Of a stretch of DNA of 64,000 nt, positions 17,037-27,043 are shown in pieces. Both the position numbers and the translations under genes were made by a program. The DNA is from Synechococcus sp. BIOS-E4-1 (GTDB lineage: Bacteria; Cyanobacteriota; Cyanobacteriia; PCC-6307; Cyanobiaceae). Under the pieces are notes generated by a model. It saw only the letters and a program-made list of their open reading frames with translations. It did no database searches and was not told the origin of the DNA. Numbering within the stretch: the stretch's first letter is position 1; each line of letters starts with the position of its first letter. The DNA lies in contig NZ_CP047935.1 of NCBI RefSeq assembly GCF_014279995.1, forward strand, positions 2,191,494 to 2,255,493, in the 5' to 3' direction.

Positions 17037-19229
17037 TCAAACCTCTACCTGATCGCGCCGTTCAGCGGCCACGAGTTTCGTGAACGCTCCATCCGGATTA
17101 GCTAGCAAGTCATCAGGATGCCCACGCTCAACAACCTTGCCCTGAGCGAGAACAAGCACCTGTTGACTGCTCAGCGCTGCATCCAGGCGATGAGCACTAC
17201 TGACGACAGTAATGCCACGCTTTTGGACGGCATCAATCACACGACGCTGAGTCAGGTTATCGAGGTTGCTTGTTGCTTCGTCGAGAAGCAGAATCGAAGG
17301 CCGACGAATCAAAGCACGGCAGATTTCAAGACGCTGGCGTTCTCCCCCACTGAGATCACTACCGTTATCTCGCAGTTGTCTATGAAAAGCTTCTGGTTGC
17401 GAGTTGATCATTTCCAGCAACTGAGCATCAGCCGCTGCAGCCTGTAGGTCTTCTTCAGTGAAATCAGGATTCCAGAGAGTGATGTTGTCTCGAATGCTGG
17501 CGTTGAAAACAAACACCTGCTGCGGCACATAAGCGATACTCCCGCGCACGACCTGATCATCCAGTTGATCCCAGTTCTTACCGTCGAACAGAATCTGACC
17601 TTGAAGTGGGTCCACCAGACCTGCAAGAATCCGGATCAAAGTGGTCTTGCCAGATCCACTCGCACCCACCAGCGCCAGCCTTGACCCAGCAGGAACATCC
17701 AGATCAATGGCCGGGATGAAGGGAGGATCAACGGCGTTGAATCCATAGGCAACACCTTCGAATGTGATCCGTCCCTGGAGACGATCTTCCGTATCGATTC
17801 CATCCCTGGCATCCTGAAAACTGCGCACATGGGGATCATCCGCCGTGGTCGTGAGGTCCATCAATCGGCCCAGATTGCCGATCAGACGCTGAAGGGTGGA
17901 ACTCAACTGAGGAAGCGTGGAAATTGGGGCCACCAACTGGGCTTGAAGGAACTGAAACGAAACAAGCAGACCCAGAGAGATCCTTCCATCAATGATCAAC
18001 AGACCACCGACAGTGATCACCAGAGCTTGAAGCAACAAGGTTGCACTGCTGGCACTGATGCTGGACCAGGCGAGCTGGGCGCCAAGCAACTGGTTCTGTT
18101 CAACGACGGATCCGAAATTTCCCTGCCACTGACTCAGAAAATCAAACTCAAGTCCGGAGGCTTTAAGTGTTTCGATGGAGTTGATACCTTGAAGGGCACG
18201 GCCCTGCGCCTTTCCCTGCTCAATGGCAAGTTTACGGTTGGCGTCATAACGGCGAGCCGTGAGCCACCAATTGAACAAAAGATTGAAGACAAGCAGAGCT
18301 GCGACAAGTGCGGTCAGCCAGAACGAAATCAGGCAGGTCACGACCATCAATAGAAGCGCCGCCCAGATGGTCACGACAAAACGCAGCAACTGTGCAACAA
18401 CCACCTGAGTGATTCTCATCCCCAGCAACATCCTGGACGCCAGTTCTCCTGCCATGCGAACCTGAAAAAACGCCCATGGCACCGAGAAGAGCTTTTCGAA
18501 CAAATCAACGGTCAGCTTCTTGGAAAGCAACAGTTCAAGCCGACGCAACAAGACAAACTGAACGACCAAAAGAATGAGCCAAAGCACGCAGCTGAATCCC
18601 AACAACCAGACGATGGGAATACCGAAATAAAGCCTTTCTTCCTGTAAGAAATCAGAGATGAAAGAGGAGGTCAGTCCTGCAACTAAAATATTCGGAATGA
18701 GCAGAATCGAGGCTACGAGGAGCAGACTCAGCACCTGCCTCCGATAAGGCATCAGCAATCCAGGCAGCATCCAGAGCGGAGATTCGTCATGGCCTCCACG
18801 TTTAAATTCCGGGCCTGGTGAGAACTCCATCACGACACCGGTGAACTGATCGAAGAACTCCTCTTTCAACATGCGACCCCGACCTTCAGCGGGGTCGCTC
18901 ACATAGGCGTATTTCTGATCAAATCCCTCAAGTACAAGGAAATGATTGAATCCCCAGAAAACGACACAGGGGAACTGTCCCTGCACAACAAGCTGCTCGC
19001 CGGAACAGCGAAAGGCCTTGGTCTCAAGGCCGAAACTTCGAGCAGCCAAAAGCACGCGCTGGGCGTTGGAACCATCGCGATTGACACCACATTCACGACG
19101 TAATTGAGGCAGAGGCACGATCCGACCGTAATAACGGAGGATTGTGGCCAGTGATGCTGCACCACACTCGGTCGCTTCGTACTGCAAAACCGTCATGGCC
19201 TTGACCCGACGTGAAGCGGAGGAAGCCAT
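17037..19229 (-). CDS. lanT: Peptidase-containing ABC transporter (C39, NHLM type)
   Basis: 730 residues. The N-terminal C39 peptidase has LQYEATECGAASLA (oxyanion Gln16, catalytic Cys22), FWGFNHFLVLEGF (catalytic His) and SDPAEG (Asp). It is followed by six membrane helices and an ATPase with Walker A GASGSGKT, signature LSGGERQR and Walker B ILLLDEATSNLD. Such proteins cleave the leader after a double-glycine motif and export the core peptide. Here the likely substrate ends VG instead of GG. The start overlaps the stop of the HlyD gene by one base (TGATG). Confidence 0.95.
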   Translation of the reverse strand: MASSASRRVKAMTVLQYEATECGAASLATILRYYGRIVPLPQLRRECGVNRDGSNAQRVLLAARSFGLETKAFRCSGEQLVVQGQFPCVVFWGFNHFLVLEGFDQKYAYVSDPAEGRGRMLKEEFFDQFTGVVMEFSPGPEFKRGGHDESPLWMLPGLLMPYRRQVLSLLLVASILLIPNILVAGLTSSFISDFLQEERLYFGIPIVWLLGFSCVLWLILLVVQFVLLRRLELLLSKKLTVDLFEKLFSVPWAFFQVRMAGELASRMLLGMRITQVVVAQLLRFVVTIWAALLLMVVTCLISFWLTALVAALLVFNLLFNWWLTARRYDANRKLAIEQGKAQGRALQGINSIETLKASGLEFDFLSQWQGNFGSVVEQNQLLGAQLAWSSISASSATLLLQALVITVGGLLIIDGRISLGLLVSFQFLQAQLVAPISTLPQLSSTLQRLIGNLGRLMDLTTTADDPHVRSFQDARDGIDTEDRLQGRITFEGVAYGFNAVDPPFIPAIDLDVPAGSRLALVGASGSGKTTLIRILAGLVDPLQGQILFDGKNWDQLDDQVVRGSIAYVPQQVFVFNASIRDNITLWNPDFTEEDLQAAAADAQLLEMINSQPEAFHRQLRDNGSDLSGGERQRLEICRALIRRPSILLLDEATSNLDNLTQRRVIDAVQKRGITVVSSAHRLDAALSSQQVLVLAQGKVVERGHPDDLLANPDGAFTKLVAAERRDQVEV

Positions 19230-20626
19230 CAGCCAAACACCTTTGGACTGCCGCTTGGCAAGGACGATGATTGATCCGATTGACGATCTTGCTTTTGTTT
19301 AGGTTCAGGTGGAGTCAGCCCCAGCAATAGTCTCAGTCGTGGAATCACCAAGGAAATGGGCGCTACACGACGGGTTGTGATCGAGACATTGAGCTGATCA
19401 GCGGTTTTAGGCGGGAAGGGCAAATTACTCTTGGAATTCCAGACATAACCGCCACGGTTGCCTCCCCGATCTTGCGCGGAGCGTTGCAGTTCAACAATCG
19501 CAAGCGTGGGACTGGGTTCCCGCTGTTGAATCACCTTCGCCAGGCTACTGGAACCAATACGTGCCTCCAGATCCTTATCGCCGCTGGGCAATTCAGACAT
19601 CTGTACAACGCGTCCAAGAATTCCACCCACCTCAGAACGACGCATTCCGACAGGGGTAACAAGCACCGACATGCCAACATTGACCTGAGCAGATTCACGC
19701 TCGGAAAGAAAAACAGGCACCTGCACTGGATTGCTTAACGATTCACGACTAAGCAGCAAGAGAAGATCACCCTGAGAAACGCCCTCGCCATTATTGGGAA
19801 TAACCTGACGGATATAAAGGTCGTAATCGGCAAAAACAAAGCCTTTCGAAATCATCTGAGCCAGTGACTTGCGCAGCTTGATGAATGACTGCTGCAATTC
19901 TGTTTGCAGATGGACCAAAGAGTCACGGTTAGAAAAAACTTTGGATTTAAGATTGTCAACTTCAGCTTGATTTTGAAGAATTGTTGGCTTACTAACGAAG
20001 CCCTTTTTCGTCAGTTCGAGCATCGAATTGAGAAAAGTCTGCCGACTCTTAAGCTCTTGTTCAAGAATTGATTGTTTTTGAATCAGCGTTTTTTGCTGAA
20101 TACGATTAAGACGACCAATCGAGGCAAGCGTGTCAACCTGGGCCTGCAACGATTCCTGCTCCTGAAGCGACTGCAACCAGATCAGTAGAGTCCCCTCGGG
20201 GTAGATCCTTTTATCTTTAAGTACACCATTGGATTGAGAAGGTGCAGAAAACTCTGACGTTGAGTACGTACGAAGGATGCGACGGGAGAGATCCAGTACA
20301 GCTGCATCTGATAGCTGATCGGGCTGACGCTGGAATTTCTGAACATCAGCAACCCAGTTATTTTGCTTTTCAGCAAACATCCAACGGGCAATACCATCCA
20401 CTTGAGCACGTTTTCTGTTGATCTCGCCTACAGGCAACAGAACCCCGGTGCCTTTGACCTCAATGGGTATTTTTGCCAGAAACGCCCATAAAACACCAAC
20501 AGCAGCCAATGCAACCCCAAGACCCAGAGTAATGCGCAGAGGCGGGGAGAGAACAACAATTGGAGAACTTTTATCTCCGGCCTGATGACGCTTGCGCAGG
20601 GCACGTTTTTCGAAGATTTCTCTCAT
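19229..20626 (-). CDS. HlyD-like membrane fusion protein (NHLM type)
   Basis: 465 residues: a basic cytoplasmic start, one membrane helix (about residues 30-52), VKGTGVLLPVGEI (first half of the lipoyl-like domain), a long coiled-coil region with EQELKSRQTFLNSMLELTKKGFVSKPTILQNQ, then the beta-rich part and a low-complexity Gln/Ser tail. It bridges the inner-membrane ABC transporter and the outer-membrane channel in one-step secretion. It overlaps the TolC-like gene by 4 bp upstream and the PCAT start by one base downstream. Confidence 0.92.
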   Translation of the reverse strand: MREIFEKRALRKRHQAGDKSSPIVVLSPPLRITLGLGVALAAVGVLWAFLAKIPIEVKGTGVLLPVGEINRKRAQVDGIARWMFAEKQNNWVADVQKFQRQPDQLSDAAVLDLSRRILRTYSTSEFSAPSQSNGVLKDKRIYPEGTLLIWLQSLQEQESLQAQVDTLASIGRLNRIQQKTLIQKQSILEQELKSRQTFLNSMLELTKKGFVSKPTILQNQAEVDNLKSKVFSNRDSLVHLQTELQQSFIKLRKSLAQMISKGFVFADYDLYIRQVIPNNGEGVSQGDLLLLLSRESLSNPVQVPVFLSERESAQVNVGMSVLVTPVGMRRSEVGGILGRVVQMSELPSGDKDLEARIGSSSLAKVIQQREPSPTLAIVELQRSAQDRGGNRGGYVWNSKSNLPFPPKTADQLNVSITTRRVAPISLVIPRLRLLLGLTPPEPKQKQDRQSDQSSSLPSGSPKVFG

Positions 20627-22230
20627 CTCAGACTTTTCTCCTGCTGGCGCACTAATTGATCACTTTCACCCGGCCAGGTTGCCGAGTAGCGGTAAAGCTG
20701 AGCCACCGATCTATTGTAATTAAGAATGGAGTCAGACAGTGAGATGGAAGCAGTCCCCAGCTGCTCAATGGTCTGCACAATGGACGTGATGTCTCCAAGG
20801 CCAATTTCGTAACGAGCTCTGGCTGCTTCCTGGGCCACTTGAGCTGACTGATACGCCAAACGCGCACTGTCGACGGCAACTCGCGAGGTTTCATATTGCC
20901 CAAAGCTGGAGCGAACCTGCTGAACCGCCTGGAGACGATTCATCTCGGCCTTGGAACGCTCCATCTCTTCCTGGGCGTAATCAGAGCGAGCAGCTGCTGC
21001 ATCAACTCCTCCATCCCAAGTCCATTCAAATCCGAGACCGACGGCGGCATTCCACTGGGTTTGAAGCTGTTCACTTCTAGCATTATCAAGACCTGGGGAG
21101 CCATTAATCACGCCGCTTGCCATCGAAAGACCACCCTCTCCATACAACAAAACAATGGGCAAATAACTGTTTATCTTGCTGATCCCATCCCAACGCGCTT
21201 CTTCTGCGGCAGCAAGACTGGCAAGAATCTCCTCTCGTGATTCGACAGCTCGATCAATTGTTTGAGGCAACGTCTTGGACCAGTCACGATAAAGGTTGGC
21301 CTTCTCGTCAGGCAAGACAAGCTTGTCAACTGGCAAGCCAAGACGCATCGCAAGAGTTGCTGATTCCTCAATAAATTGCTTGGTGTATCCCAGCAACTGG
21401 TTCAGCTGATTATACAGCTGAGTTTGTGTCTGCGCCAGAGCCAGCATGGATACCAAGCGAATTTCGTAACGCGCTCTATTGACTTCAAGGAGCTGACGAT
21501 TAATGTCATAAATATTGTAAAACTCTTCAATCAGCTGTCGAGTACTTTGCAGAGCAAAATACGACGTCTGGATATTGAGAATTAAATCGCGAGCACTGAC
21601 CTCGAAAAGCAACTTTTGTTGGCGAAGGGCTTCGGACGCTGCATTGATATCAGGCTGACGAGTAGGATCAATAAAATTCCATGAAATGGAAGCATTTGGC
21701 TGAAAGTTCAAAGTGTTTGTATACTGAGATATTGAGGTAGGCTCAGTACCTATGGCACTACCTGGAGTTGTACTGACGGACGTTCTAAAGGGATCATTGT
21801 AAAACTTAGTTATGTAAGTACCAACATCTAAGCCGAGAGTAGGCGATCCGTTACTGATTGCAAAAGTGGGATACCATTGACGCTGAGCGGCAATCAATTG
21901 CCATTCATAATCTTGAATGGATCGAAAAGCTGAAACCAGCTCGGGGTTATTGCGAATACCCAGCGCAATCGCTTCATCAAGAGATATTTTACGCGCAGAC
22001 TTATCAATTTTGTCTCGCATGGCATTCAGTCTTGCCAGAAGCTGATCAGCCTGCTGCTCAGCGGAGAGAGAATGTTGCCCGGACACTTGACCGACTGATG
22101 TCCCAGGATTGGCTTGAACAGTAGGCACAAGCTCTGCGGCTTGCGCATCTACCGATGAAAATGGGTAACCGATTGAGAACACACCGACAGCGACTCCGAA
22201 TAAGCTCTTGTATTGCCTGGTTCGGAGCAA
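20623..22230 (-). CDS. TolC-like outer membrane efflux protein
   Basis: 535 residues. A signal peptide (about 1-32, ending VDAQAAE) precedes two related helical halves typical of TolC: ISLDEAIALGIRNNPELVSAFRSI opens the first, and the second ends ARARYEIGLGDITSIVQTIEQLGTA followed by SDSILNYNRSVAQLYR. It is predicted to be the outer-membrane exit duct of the lanthipeptide exporter. It is the first gene of the operon; the 150 bp between it and the divergent cobQ hold an inverted repeat at 22256-22277 that could mark its promoter. Confidence 0.92.
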   Translation of the reverse strand: MLRTRQYKSLFGVAVGVFSIGYPFSSVDAQAAELVPTVQANPGTSVGQVSGQHSLSAEQQADQLLARLNAMRDKIDKSARKISLDEAIALGIRNNPELVSAFRSIQDYEWQLIAAQRQWYPTFAISNGSPTLGLDVGTYITKFYNDPFRTSVSTTPGSAIGTEPTSISQYTNTLNFQPNASISWNFIDPTRQPDINAASEALRQQKLLFEVSARDLILNIQTSYFALQSTRQLIEEFYNIYDINRQLLEVNRARYEIRLVSMLALAQTQTQLYNQLNQLLGYTKQFIEESATLAMRLGLPVDKLVLPDEKANLYRDWSKTLPQTIDRAVESREEILASLAAAEEARWDGISKINSYLPIVLLYGEGGLSMASGVINGSPGLDNARSEQLQTQWNAAVGLGFEWTWDGGVDAAAARSDYAQEEMERSKAEMNRLQAVQQVRSSFGQYETSRVAVDSARLAYQSAQVAQEAARARYEIGLGDITSIVQTIEQLGTASISLSDSILNYNRSVAQLYRYSATWPGESDQLVRQQEKSLR

Positions 22231-22255
22231 CGATCACCTCATAAAGCACCGTTAT

Positions 22256-22277
22256 CAAATCACAAATTTTTGATTTG
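22256..22277. promoter_or_regulatory. Inverted repeat between tolC-like gene and cobQ
   Basis: CAAATCA, 8 bases, then TGATTTG: a perfect 7-bp inverted repeat 26 bp upstream of the TolC-like start and about 100 bp upstream of cobQ, in an AT-rich stretch. It may be an operator or part of the operon promoter; no known regulator motif is recognised. Confidence 0.35.
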
Positions 22278-22380
22278 TCCACCAAGATCTGAAGCAGAAG
22301 CGTCACAGGCCTACAGAATTTCCCTGACGTTATGAACGCCACATTGCAATGGTGCATCTTCTGGACCAGGTCGAAGCGCA

Positions 22381-23892
22381 GTGAGCAGCACGTCCCGCCC
22401 AACTCCGCTGATGGTGCTAGGCACCAGCAGTGGCGCAGGTAAGTCGCTGATGACTGCCGCGCTCTGCAGAGTGCTGAAACGACGAGGGGAAACGCCACTG
22501 CCTTTCAAGGGCCAAAACATGAGCAACAACGCCTGGGTTGATCAGGGCGGAGGCGAAATGGCTTACTCCCAGGCATTGCAGGCCTGGGCAGCCGGTCTCG
22601 AACCAGTGCATGCCATGAACCCTGTATTGCTCAAACCCCAGGGCGACTCAACCAGCGAGGTCATTCACCTCGGGGACTCCGCAGGGACTTGCAAGGCAGA
22701 GCATTACTACAGAGATTGGTTCGACTCCGGCTGGGCTGCAATCCGCAGGGGGCTTGAAGATCTGCAGGCCAGCCATCCCGGCGGAAGACTGGTGCTTGAG
22801 GGAGCAGGCAGCCCGGTGGAGGTGAACCTGCAATCGCGCGATCTCACCAACCTGCGTTTAGCCAAATATTTGCGAGCCAATTGCCTGTTGGTTGCCGATA
22901 TTGAACGGGGAGGCGTCTTTGCCCAGATCGTGGGCACTCTCCAATTGATGAAACCCGACGAACGGCGACTCATCCATGGGCTGCTGATCAACCGGTTCCG
23001 AGGCAGAAGAGAACTTTTCGACGAAGGTCGACGCTGGCTCGACACCAACACAGGGATTCCGGTTCTGGGAGTAATGCCATGGCTTGACGAACTCTTCCCT
23101 CCTGAAGACTCACTGGACCTGCTGGAAAGGCGTGGACGCAAGCGCAGTGCCGAGCTGGAGATCGCCGTGTTGAAACTACCCTCATTAAGCAACTTCTCCG
23201 ATCTTGACCCCCTGGAGGCGGAGCCCACGGTTGAGCTGCGCTGGATCGCACCGGGTGAACGACTCGGGATTCCCGATGCCGTGGTGATCCCAGGAAGCAA
23301 ACAAACCCTTCGGGATCTTGCCTCACTGCGCAGCACCGGCCTGGCTGCTGATCTGATCAGCTACGCCAAAAACGGCGGTGAGCTGTTCGGCATCTGTGGC
23401 GGCATGCAGATGCTCGGGGTGGAACTGCATGACCCGCAAGGACTAGAGGGCAACGATCCTCCAGGGCAATCTGATGATTACGTTGCCGGCCTTGGTCTTC
23501 TCCCACTGCGAACGGTGTTCAGCGGTGCAAAAGCTCTGCATCAGAGGCAAGCCCTCGTGCTGTGGCCGGATCAACAACCGAGACTGGAGGTGGAGGGGTT
23601 TGAACTGCATCGGGGAATCAGCGAAGCCATCGAGGACTGCAATCCATTCAGTGCGGATCAAGACCTGGGTTGGGTGCGTGGGACCACTTCAGGAACCTAT
23701 CTCCATGGAATCTTCGAGAACGGACCCTGGCGACGACGGTGGCTGAATCGCCTTCGACACAGACGGGGCCTACCGGAGCTCAGTGAGCAACAACCCCACC
23801 ACAGTCGGCAGAGGGACGCGCTGCTCGACCGCTTGGCCGATGCCTTTGAGCAACATGTGAATCTGGAACCACTGCTGGAAACATCCACGTGA
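22381..23892 (+). CDS. cobQ: Cobyric acid synthase
   Basis: 503 residues from a GTG. The N-terminal dethiobiotin-synthetase-like domain has [12 protein letters not shown] (P-loop, residues 14-21) and [12 protein letters not shown]; the C-terminal class I glutamine amidotransferase-like domain has IPGSKQT and [12 protein letters not shown] (nucleophile Cys339), ending with a His-containing YLHGIFEN. It amidates four carboxyl groups of adenosylcobyrinate a,c-diamide in B12 (pseudocobalamin) synthesis. It heads a tightly packed run: the ferredoxin gene starts inside its stop (GTGA). A decayed copy of its 5' end lies at 8548-8692. Confidence 0.97.
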   Translation: MSSTSRPTPLMVLGTSSGAGKSLMTAALCRVLKRRGETPLPFKGQNMSNNAWVDQGGGEMAYSQALQAWAAGLEPVHAMNPVLLKPQGDSTSEVIHLGDSAGTCKAEHYYRDWFDSGWAAIRRGLEDLQASHPGGRLVLEGAGSPVEVNLQSRDLTNLRLAKYLRANCLLVADIERGGVFAQIVGTLQLMKPDERRLIHGLLINRFRGRRELFDEGRRWLDTNTGIPVLGVMPWLDELFPPEDSLDLLERRGRKRSAELEIAVLKLPSLSNFSDLDPLEAEPTVELRWIAPGERLGIPDAVVIPGSKQTLRDLASLRSTGLAADLISYAKNGGELFGICGGMQMLGVELHDPQGLEGNDPPGQSDDYVAGLGLLPLRTVFSGAKALHQRQALVLWPDQQPRLEVEGFELHRGISEAIEDCNPFSADQDLGWVRGTTSGTYLHGIFENGPWRRRWLNRLRHRRGLPELSEQQPHHSRQRDALLDRLADAFEQHVNLEPLLETST

Positions 23893-24140
23893 CCTCTGGG
23901 CACAAAAGGGTGGAAATCTTGTGGCCGGATGGCCAGCGAAGCTTCAGCCACAACGGAGAAGACTGGTTGTCTGCGGCGCGGCAGGCTGGCGTGCATGTGC
24001 CCACTGGCTGCATGGGAGGCAGCTGCGGTGCCTGCGAGATCGACGTTGATGGGACCACCGTGAGGGCCTGTATCAGCACCGTGCCCACCTCAGCGTCAGG
24101 GAGGCTCAAGGTGGAATTGGCCACTGACCCCTACTGGTGA
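23889..24140 (+). CDS. 2Fe-2S ferredoxin-like protein
   Basis: 83 residues from a GTG overlapping the cobQ stop. Cysteines in [13 protein letters not shown] (41, 46, 49) and VRACIS (61) form the plant-type [2Fe-2S] pattern. The protein is shorter and less acidic than photosynthetic PetF, so probably a specialised electron carrier. Coupling to cobQ is conserved-looking but its partner is unknown. Confidence 0.9.
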   Translation: MTSGHKRVEILWPDGQRSFSHNGEDWLSAARQAGVHVPTGCMGGSCGACEIDVDGTTVRACISTVPTSASGRLKVELATDPYW

Positions 24141-25339
24141 TCAATCCGCCACCAACCATGCCAAAGAGTCTTCTGCAGGGCACTGCTCGCGCCCTGCTGG
24201 CTGGAGCAGCAGGTGGAGGGCTCGCAGCGTTGGTGGTGAGCAGCACACTCATGCTGCAGAGATGGGTCTGGGGTGCATCGGTGGAGCGAGGGTTGCCCAG
24301 CGATCGTTCATTGCTGTGGTGTCTGGCCTGGTCGGGAACGATCGGCGTGGCTCTCAGCCTGCTGCAGCGGCGACGTTCAGGCAGTGCGCTGCCTGAAATG
24401 TCGGAGACGCTCGCTGAACTGAGAAAACCGGAAGGATTGAACACGCGTCACGGCCTCAGGCAAATCATCGGAGGAATACTGGCCCTCGCCGGCGGAGGAA
24501 CACTGGGACCGGAGGCGTTGATGACACGCCTCGTCGCGGTCGCGAGCCACACGGTCTGGAAAGGCGCGGATCGTGACCTTGTGGCTGCTGCGATGGCTGG
24601 ATCCCTGGGATTGTTCCGTTCACCTCTGGTGGGCAGCGCAGCCTTGGCTGGACGTCAGTGGCAGCTGATCTGGCGATGGCTGCCAGGAACCATCGGGGGA
24701 TTGGCCGGTTTCGTGGCCTTCAACGGTTTGAGTGACCTGGGCGCTGGGATGCGTGGCGTGTCCTACGCCTGGCCCTCTGATCCCTCACAACGATTGAGCG
24801 CCTTGCTGGCATCCCTACTCGCCGGGCTCGCGGGTTGGTTGGCGGGCCAGTTGATCAAACGCTGGCGGCAGTGGCTTCAACAGTTAGAGCTTCTGGAACG
24901 CTTCTGGTGGATACCGATCGGCACAGGTCTGCTGATCGGACTCTGCCTGTGGGGTTTACCACTGGCGGGCTTTTCCGGGGAAAACCAGTTGAGACCCCTC
25001 GTGATGAACGAATGGAGGCTGGATACAAACGTGCTGATGTTGTCGGCCCTGGCCAAGTTACTGATGGTCGGCCTTTGTCTGGAGACCGGATGGAGAGGCG
25101 GCCAGTTTTTTCCGGTGATCCTGGCCAGCAGCGCGCTGGGGATGGGGCTACACCAATGGATGCCATGGATCGGCAGCATCGACAGCTGGAGTGCTGGTGT
25201 TGTCGGGGGGTGCCTTGCGGTGCTGCTCCCCTCGCCACTGCTCGGACTGTTGCTCGGCCTCACTCTGTTGCAGGGCCATGGAGCAGGAGCGCTGGTGATC
25301 GGCCTGCTGGTGGGGCTGAGCCTGCAGCGGAGGCACTGA
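24137..25339 (+). CDS. ClC-type chloride channel/transporter family protein
   Basis: 400 residues, about ten membrane helices. GGGTLGPEALMTRL corresponds to the G(K/R)EGP selectivity region of ClC proteins and GWRGGQFFPVILASSALG to the GxFxP region; the external gating Glu of GREGP appears replaced in the TLGPE arrangement. The start at GTG 24137 overlaps the ferredoxin stop; an ATG at 24158 (MPKSLLQG) is equally plausible. Transport of an anion is inferred from family only. Confidence 0.8.
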   Translation: MINPPPTMPKSLLQGTARALLAGAAGGGLAALVVSSTLMLQRWVWGASVERGLPSDRSLLWCLAWSGTIGVALSLLQRRRSGSALPEMSETLAELRKPEGLNTRHGLRQIIGGILALAGGGTLGPEALMTRLVAVASHTVWKGADRDLVAAAMAGSLGLFRSPLVGSAALAGRQWQLIWRWLPGTIGGLAGFVAFNGLSDLGAGMRGVSYAWPSDPSQRLSALLASLLAGLAGWLAGQLIKRWRQWLQQLELLERFWWIPIGTGLLIGLCLWGLPLAGFSGENQLRPLVMNEWRLDTNVLMLSALAKLLMVGLCLETGWRGGQFFPVILASSALGMGLHQWMPWIGSIDSWSAGVVGGCLAVLLPSPLLGLLLGLTLLQGHGAGALVIGLLVGLSLQRRH

Positions 25340-26212
25340 GTGGGAATCCTGGCCGGATTGGTTGCAGCACTGGCCTGGACTCTGGCGAGCAGTCTTTGGC
25401 GAGGTCTATCCACCTCCCTCAGCGCGATTCAACTCAACGGGCTGAAGAATCTGATCGCCTGCGCAGCATTGCTGCCGGTGCTGGTCACACTCCCCTGGAA
25501 CGGAGAGGTGAAGAGCCTGATGCTGCTGCTGATCAGTGGTGGATTGGGAATCTCACTGGGAGACAGCTTTTATCTCGCTGCACTGCGGCGTCTAGGCACC
25601 CGCAGAACACTCACCCTGGAGTCGCTCGCCCCCGTCGCAGCAGCTGCGGGAGGTTGGTTCGCCATGGGAGAGCAGCTCTCTGTTCAGGGCTGGGCTGGTG
25701 CATTGCTGGTCACGATCTCCGTGGTGTTGGTTGCCCTGCAGCAACCTCCTGACGCCACACGACTGCTCGACCGAAGCCGCCGTGTTCAGGCGCAGGGCTT
25801 GGTGCTTGGCTTGCTGGCCGTGGTCTGCGGTGTGGCAGGCGCCGCCGTCTCGCGCACTGTCCTGATCAACAGTGAGCTAACACCTCTGCAAAGTGCTGCC
25901 TGCCGTCTGCTGGGAGGACTGCTGCTGCTGCTTCCCTGGCTGCGGCTGGCAGCCAGATTTCCGCGGCCACGACCGCGCAGTGTGCGCTGGCCGCGGGTGC
26001 TGGCTGCAACAGTGCTGGGAACCGTTCTGGGGATCCTGCTGCAACAGGTGGTGCTGCAGAGGTTGCCTCTTGGCATTGGCATCACAGTGCTGAGCACGGC
26101 ACCGGTGATGGCCCTGCTGGTGGCCCGTGCCGAGGGGGATCAGCTGAAACCGTCGGTGCTCTTGGCCTCGACCCTCGCCGTGACAGGCGTTGGTCTTGCA
26201 GTGCTGAGCTGA
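25340..26212 (+). CDS. EamA/DMT family transporter
   Basis: 290 residues with about ten hydrophobic helices in two repeats, each resembling an EamA domain (first repeat ending TLESLAPVAAAAGGWFAMGE, second ending LSVL ASTLAVTGVGLAVLS). Drug/metabolite exporters of this type move amino acids or other small metabolites across the inner membrane; the substrate is unknown. The GTG start directly follows the stop of the ClC-like gene, so the two are coupled. Confidence 0.88.
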   Translation: MGILAGLVAALAWTLASSLWRGLSTSLSAIQLNGLKNLIACAALLPVLVTLPWNGEVKSLMLLLISGGLGISLGDSFYLAALRRLGTRRTLTLESLAPVAAAAGGWFAMGEQLSVQGWAGALLVTISVVLVALQQPPDATRLLDRSRRVQAQGLVLGLLAVVCGVAGAAVSRTVLINSELTPLQSAACRLLGGLLLLLPWLRLAARFPRPRPRSVRWPRVLAATVLGTVLGILLQQVVLQRLPLGIGITVLSTAPVMALLVARAEGDQLKPSVLLASTLAVTGVGLAVLS

Positions 26213-26275
26213 GTGGTCAAGCGCTCGGCTGAACCAGCACATTGACTAGCGTCACTCCGCTTGGAGCGTTCGAAG

Positions 26276-27019
26276 ATGACAGACGCAGCCACTTATCTCG
26301 GGGCCAATGGTTGGCTGCTGGAGATCGCTGGACTAAGGGTGCTGCTGGACCCATGGCTCAGTGGTGCGCTGGTGTTTCCACCGGGTGCCTGGTTGCTGAA
26401 AGGTGAGATGCCGAAACTGATGCCAATACCGGATCAACTGGATCTGCTTTTGCTCACGCAAGGGCTTCCGGATCATGCCCATCCGGAAACGCTTCAGGCG
26501 CTGTCGAAGCGGATCCCCGTGGTGGCATCAGCAGCTGCCGCTCGTGTGGTCAAGCGTTTGGGATTTGAGGCCATCACCGAGCTGCAACCCGGTGAAACCT
26601 CCACCATCGCTGGTCTGAAGATCCGCGCCACCGCAGGTGCAGCAGTCCCGGCGGTGGAAAATGGCTACCTGCTCGATTGGCCCGAGGGGTCCCTGTATCT
26701 CGAACCACATGGTGTTTTGGATCCTGCGATCGATCAGCGCAGCGTCGACACCCTGATCACCCCGGTGGTGGATCTTGGCTTGCCGATGCTGGGAGCATTC
26801 ATCACAGGCGCAAGCGTGATGCCTGATCTGATCAGCCGCTTCCAACCCAAGACCGTGCTGGCCAGCACCACAGGTGGCGATGTGAAGTTCAGCGGGATGA
26901 TCAGCAGCCTTCTGAACGCTGCTGACGCTTCGGCAGATTGTGGCGATCTCCCCGAAGACTGCACACTGATCACACCCACAGTGGGGCGGGCGATCCCATT
27001 GCCGTCAGAGTCGCGCTAA
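26276..27019 (+). CDS. MBL-fold metal-dependent hydrolase-like protein
   Basis: 247 residues from the ATG at 26276 (a TTG at 26261 is possible). The beta-lactamase-superfamily pattern is visible (YLGANGWLLEIAGLRVLLDPWLSG, LLLTQGLPDHAHPETL) and it resembles the COG2220 group found in cyanobacteria and plants. The usual HxHxDH is reduced to QGLPDHAH, keeping only the last D-H, so metal binding may be altered. Function unknown. Confidence 0.75.
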   Translation: MTDAATYLGANGWLLEIAGLRVLLDPWLSGALVFPPGAWLLKGEMPKLMPIPDQLDLLLLTQGLPDHAHPETLQALSKRIPVVASAAAARVVKRLGFEAITELQPGETSTIAGLKIRATAGAAVPAVENGYLLDWPEGSLYLEPHGVLDPAIDQRSVDTLITPVVDLGLPMLGAFITGASVMPDLISRFQPKTVLASTTGGDVKFSGMISSLLNAADASADCGDLPEDCTLITPTVGRAIPLPSESR

Positions 27020-27043
27020 AGAGAAAGCAGCGAAGGCCATGGC

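Noticed and set aside
24835-25752. 305-codon plus-strand ORF spanning the ClC-like and EamA genes
   Set aside because: Runs out of frame through two well-supported membrane proteins; its Arg/Gly-rich product has no hydrophobic pattern.
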